Assembly: GCA_964402115.1 (NCBI GenBank)
Contig: CAYOBW010000028.1
Span: 1-39,816 of the forward strand
Source of the DNA: CAYOBW01 sp964402115
GTDB taxonomy: Bacteria; Verrucomicrobiota; Kiritimatiellia; UBA8416; CAYOBW01
Reading direction: 5' to 3'
Length of the DNA: 39,816 nucleotides
Shown here: positions 38,116 through 39,816 of the stretch, piece after piece
Position numbering within the stretch: the stretch's first letter is position 1
Layout: each line of letters opens with the position of its first letter
Position numbers and translations under genes: made by a program
The notes under the pieces: generated by a model
What the model saw: the letters and a program-made list of their open reading frames with translations, nothing else
Databases searched by the model: none
What the model was told of the DNA's origin: nothing

Positions 38116-39816
38116 ATGAAGGTGTTGAGCTTGGCGGTGTGCGGGTGTATCGGTCTGGTTGCCTCGGCCTGGGGTGCGTCGCTGCGCCCGCCGGCGGTGC
38201 CGCTGGTGGCGTGCGATCCGTACTTCAGCATCTGGTCCCCCGCCGATCAGCTGTCGGGCGCCGACACCGTGCACTGGACCGGAAAGCCGCACCGGCTCGA
38301 CAGCGTGGTTTCCGTTGACGGGCAGAAGTTCCGCGTCATGGGCCGGCGGCTGCCGGACCAGCCCGCGTTGACGCAAACCGCGGTCACCGTCCTGCCCACG
38401 CGCACGGTCTACACGTTCGAAGGCGCCGGCGTCGCCCTGACGCTGACCTTCATGACGCCCGCGCTGCCGGAGGACGTGGCTGTGCTGTCGCGGCCGGTCA
38501 CCTACGTCGTGTACGCTTTTCGCGCCACGGATGGGAAGGACCACGCCGTCGAAGTGACGCTGACCGCCAGCGCGGAGCTCGCCGTGAACGAGGGCACGCA
38601 GCCGGTCGTGGTGAGTCGCGAGACCGTGGACGGGCTCGTCGTCCTCAAAGCCGGCTCGGTTGCGCAGCCCGTGCTCGCCAAGCGCGGCGACGACATCCGC
38701 ATTGACTGGGGCTACCTCTATGTCGCGGCGCCCGTCGCGGACGGGGTCTCGGCCCTGGCCGGTCCGACCGAAGGGCCCGGCCGCGATCTGGCACTCGGGA
38801 TCGAGGTCAAGGTCGGATCGGTGGGCGCGCAGCCTGTCTCGCGCTGGCTCATGCTCGCCTACGACGATCTCTACTCGATTCAGTACATGAAGGAGAACCT
38901 GCGCCCGTACTGGCGCGGCCAGGGCTGGGAAGCCGCGGACCTGCTGAAGGCCTCCGCGCGGGAGTACGACGCGCTGGCGGCCCGCTGCGCCGCCTTCGAT
39001 GCCGAGCTGCTGGCCGACCTCACGCGCGCGGGCGGCGAATCCTATGCGCAGATCGGCGCCCTGGCATACCGGCAGTGCTTCGCGGCCGGGAAGTTCGTGG
39101 CGGACGCCAACGGCCAGCCCATCTCGTTCTGCAAGGAAAACCACTCCAACGGCTGCATCGGCACCTCGGACGTGTTCTACCCCATGGCGCCGCAGTTCCT
39201 GCTGTTCGGCCCCACGCTGGCCAAGTCCTTCCTCGTGCCCTTCATGAACTACGCCGCCTCGCCGCGCTGGAGATTTCCCTTCGCGCCGCATGACCTGGGC
39301 CAGTACCCGCACGCCAACGGCCAGCGGTACGGCGGAGGCGAGCGCACGGAAGACAACCAGATGCCCGTCGAGGAAAGCGGCAATCTGCTGTGCCTCTTTG
39401 GCGCCATCGCGCAGATGGAAGGCAAGGCCGACTTCGCCGTGCGGTACTGGCCGCAGCTGAGCCAGTGGGCCGCCTACCTGAAGGAGAAGGGGTTCGACCC
39501 CGAGAACCAGCTCTGTACCGATGACTTCGCCGGCCACCTGGCGCACAACGTCAACCTGAGCGCGAAGGCCATCTGCGGCCTCGGCGCCTTCGCGAAGCTG
39601 TGTGACCTCCGGGGCGAACGCGCGCAGGCCGCCGAGTACCGTGAGCTGGCGAAGAGCTACGCGGCCCGGTGGGTGAAGGAAGCCGCCGAGGGCGACCACT
39701 ACCGGCTGGCCTTCGACCGGCCCGGCACCTGGAGCCAGAAGTACAACCTGGCCTGGGACCGCATCCTGGGCCTCGGCCTGCTCCCCGCCTCGGTCCTGCG
39801 CACGGAAATGGACTAC
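38116..39816 (+). CDS. Exported DUF5127/DUF4965/DUF1793 (glutaminase-A-like) protein, 3' end outside the window
   Basis: At least 567 residues with no stop before the window ends. A signal peptide (MKVLSLAVCGCIGLVASAWG) is followed by LRPPAVPLVACDPYFSIWSPADQLSGADTVHWTGKPH, the N-terminal DUF5127-type pattern. The central DUF4965/DUF1793 region shows WLMLAYDDLYSIQYMKENLRPYW, SFCKENHSNGCIGTSDVFYP, FAPHDLGQYPHANGQRYGGG, QMPVEESGN and CTDDFAGHLAHNVNLSAKAI. The family includes the fungal GtaA glutaminase, but many bacterial members sit among glycoside hydrolases and their activity is not settled. ATG 38116 has a GGGGG stretch at 38106-38110 just upstream. Confidence 0.88.
   Translation, partial: MKVLSLAVCGCIGLVASAWGASLRPPAVPLVACDPYFSIWSPADQLSGADTVHWTGKPHRLDSVVSVDGQKFRVMGRRLPDQPALTQTAVTVLPTRTVYTFEGAGVALTLTFMTPALPEDVAVLSRPVTYVVYAFRATDGKDHAVEVTLTASAELAVNEGTQPVVVSRETVDGLVVLKAGSVAQPVLAKRGDDIRIDWGYLYVAAPVADGVSALAGPTEGPGRDLALGIEVKVGSVGAQPVSRWLMLAYDDLYSIQYMKENLRPYWRGQGWEAADLLKASAREYDALAARCAAFDAELLADLTRAGGESYAQIGALAYRQCFAAGKFVADANGQPISFCKENHSNGCIGTSDVFYPMAPQFLLFGPTLAKSFLVPFMNYAASPRWRFPFAPHDLGQYPHANGQRYGGGERTEDNQMPVEESGNLLCLFGAIAQMEGKADFAVRYWPQLSQWAAYLKEKGFDPENQLCTDDFAGHLAHNVNLSAKAICGLGAFAKLCDLRGERAQAAEYRELAKSYAARWVKEAAEGDHYRLAFDRPGTWSQKYNLAWDRILGLGLLPASVLRTEMDY

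Noticed and set aside
1..39816. CRISPR arrays, tRNA or rRNA genes
   Set aside because: No regularly spaced repeats, cloverleaf-like sequences or rRNA motifs were noticed, though short tRNAs could be missed by eye.

Overview
The window is GC-rich bacterial DNA from a draft assembly; 100 N's at 3460-3559 mark a scaffold join. The gene content suggests a member of the PVC group, most likely a Verrucomicrobiota/Kiritimatiellota-like heterotroph. It carries many exported glycoside hydrolases (GH95, GH29, GH105-DUF4861, a GH2-like enzyme, a GH43-like propeller, a GH141-like beta-helix, a DUF4965/DUF1793 protein). It also has a bacterial sphingolipid gene set and many short palindromic intergenic repeats. 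The lineage is inferred from content; no rRNA or tRNA gene was seen.

Layout. (1) 89-4072, plus strand: serine palmitoyltransferase, a GNAT-like ceramide-synthase candidate, a CerR-type NAD-dependent reductase and, after the gap, a PAP2-family membrane enzyme. Together these read as a ceramide/phosphosphingolipid pathway. (2) 4166-5928: three accessory genes that look less GC-rich (nucleotidyltransferase-fold protein, small membrane protein, DUF2809). (3) 5974-9766, minus strand: GH43-like propeller and GH95 fucosidase, whose probable promoter lies in a 154-bp inverted-repeat element. (4) 10360-15112, plus strand: D-2-hydroxyacid dehydrogenase, GH2-like enzyme, DUF4349 lipoprotein. (5) 15121-17914, minus strand: an exported protein, ECF sigma factor and zinc-finger anti-sigma factor in one operon behind an ECF-like promoter, then apt. 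(6) 18113-23202, plus strand: a compact operon of GH105-DUF4861, a hexuronate-type MFS transporter and GH29. (7) 23522-28432, minus strand: a toxin-antitoxin-like nucleotidyltransferase pair, an exported protein coupled to der, and an MFS transporter. (8) 28549-30744, plus strand: beta-helix enzyme. (9) 31034-35068, minus strand: ankyrin-MORN protein, leuS and a 53-residue membrane protein in one coupled operon with a good sigma70 promoter. (10) 35226-39816, plus strand: a Cys-cluster protein, DAHP synthase, a 5'-truncated hybrid kinase fragment, and a DUF4965 protein that runs off the end.

How it fits together. Three enzymes with fucosidase-family affinities (GH95, GH29, GH141-like) plus GH105 and an ExuT-like importer point to a fucose- and uronate-containing polysaccharide such as pectin, a fucosylated hemicellulose or an algal polymer. 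No sulfatase is visible here. Housekeeping genes (leuS, der, apt, aroF) lie between the polysaccharide genes, so this is not a single clean PUL. At least five kinds of short inverted-repeat element occur; one lies in frame inside the GH95 gene and another appears to form the 3' tail of the DUF2809 gene.
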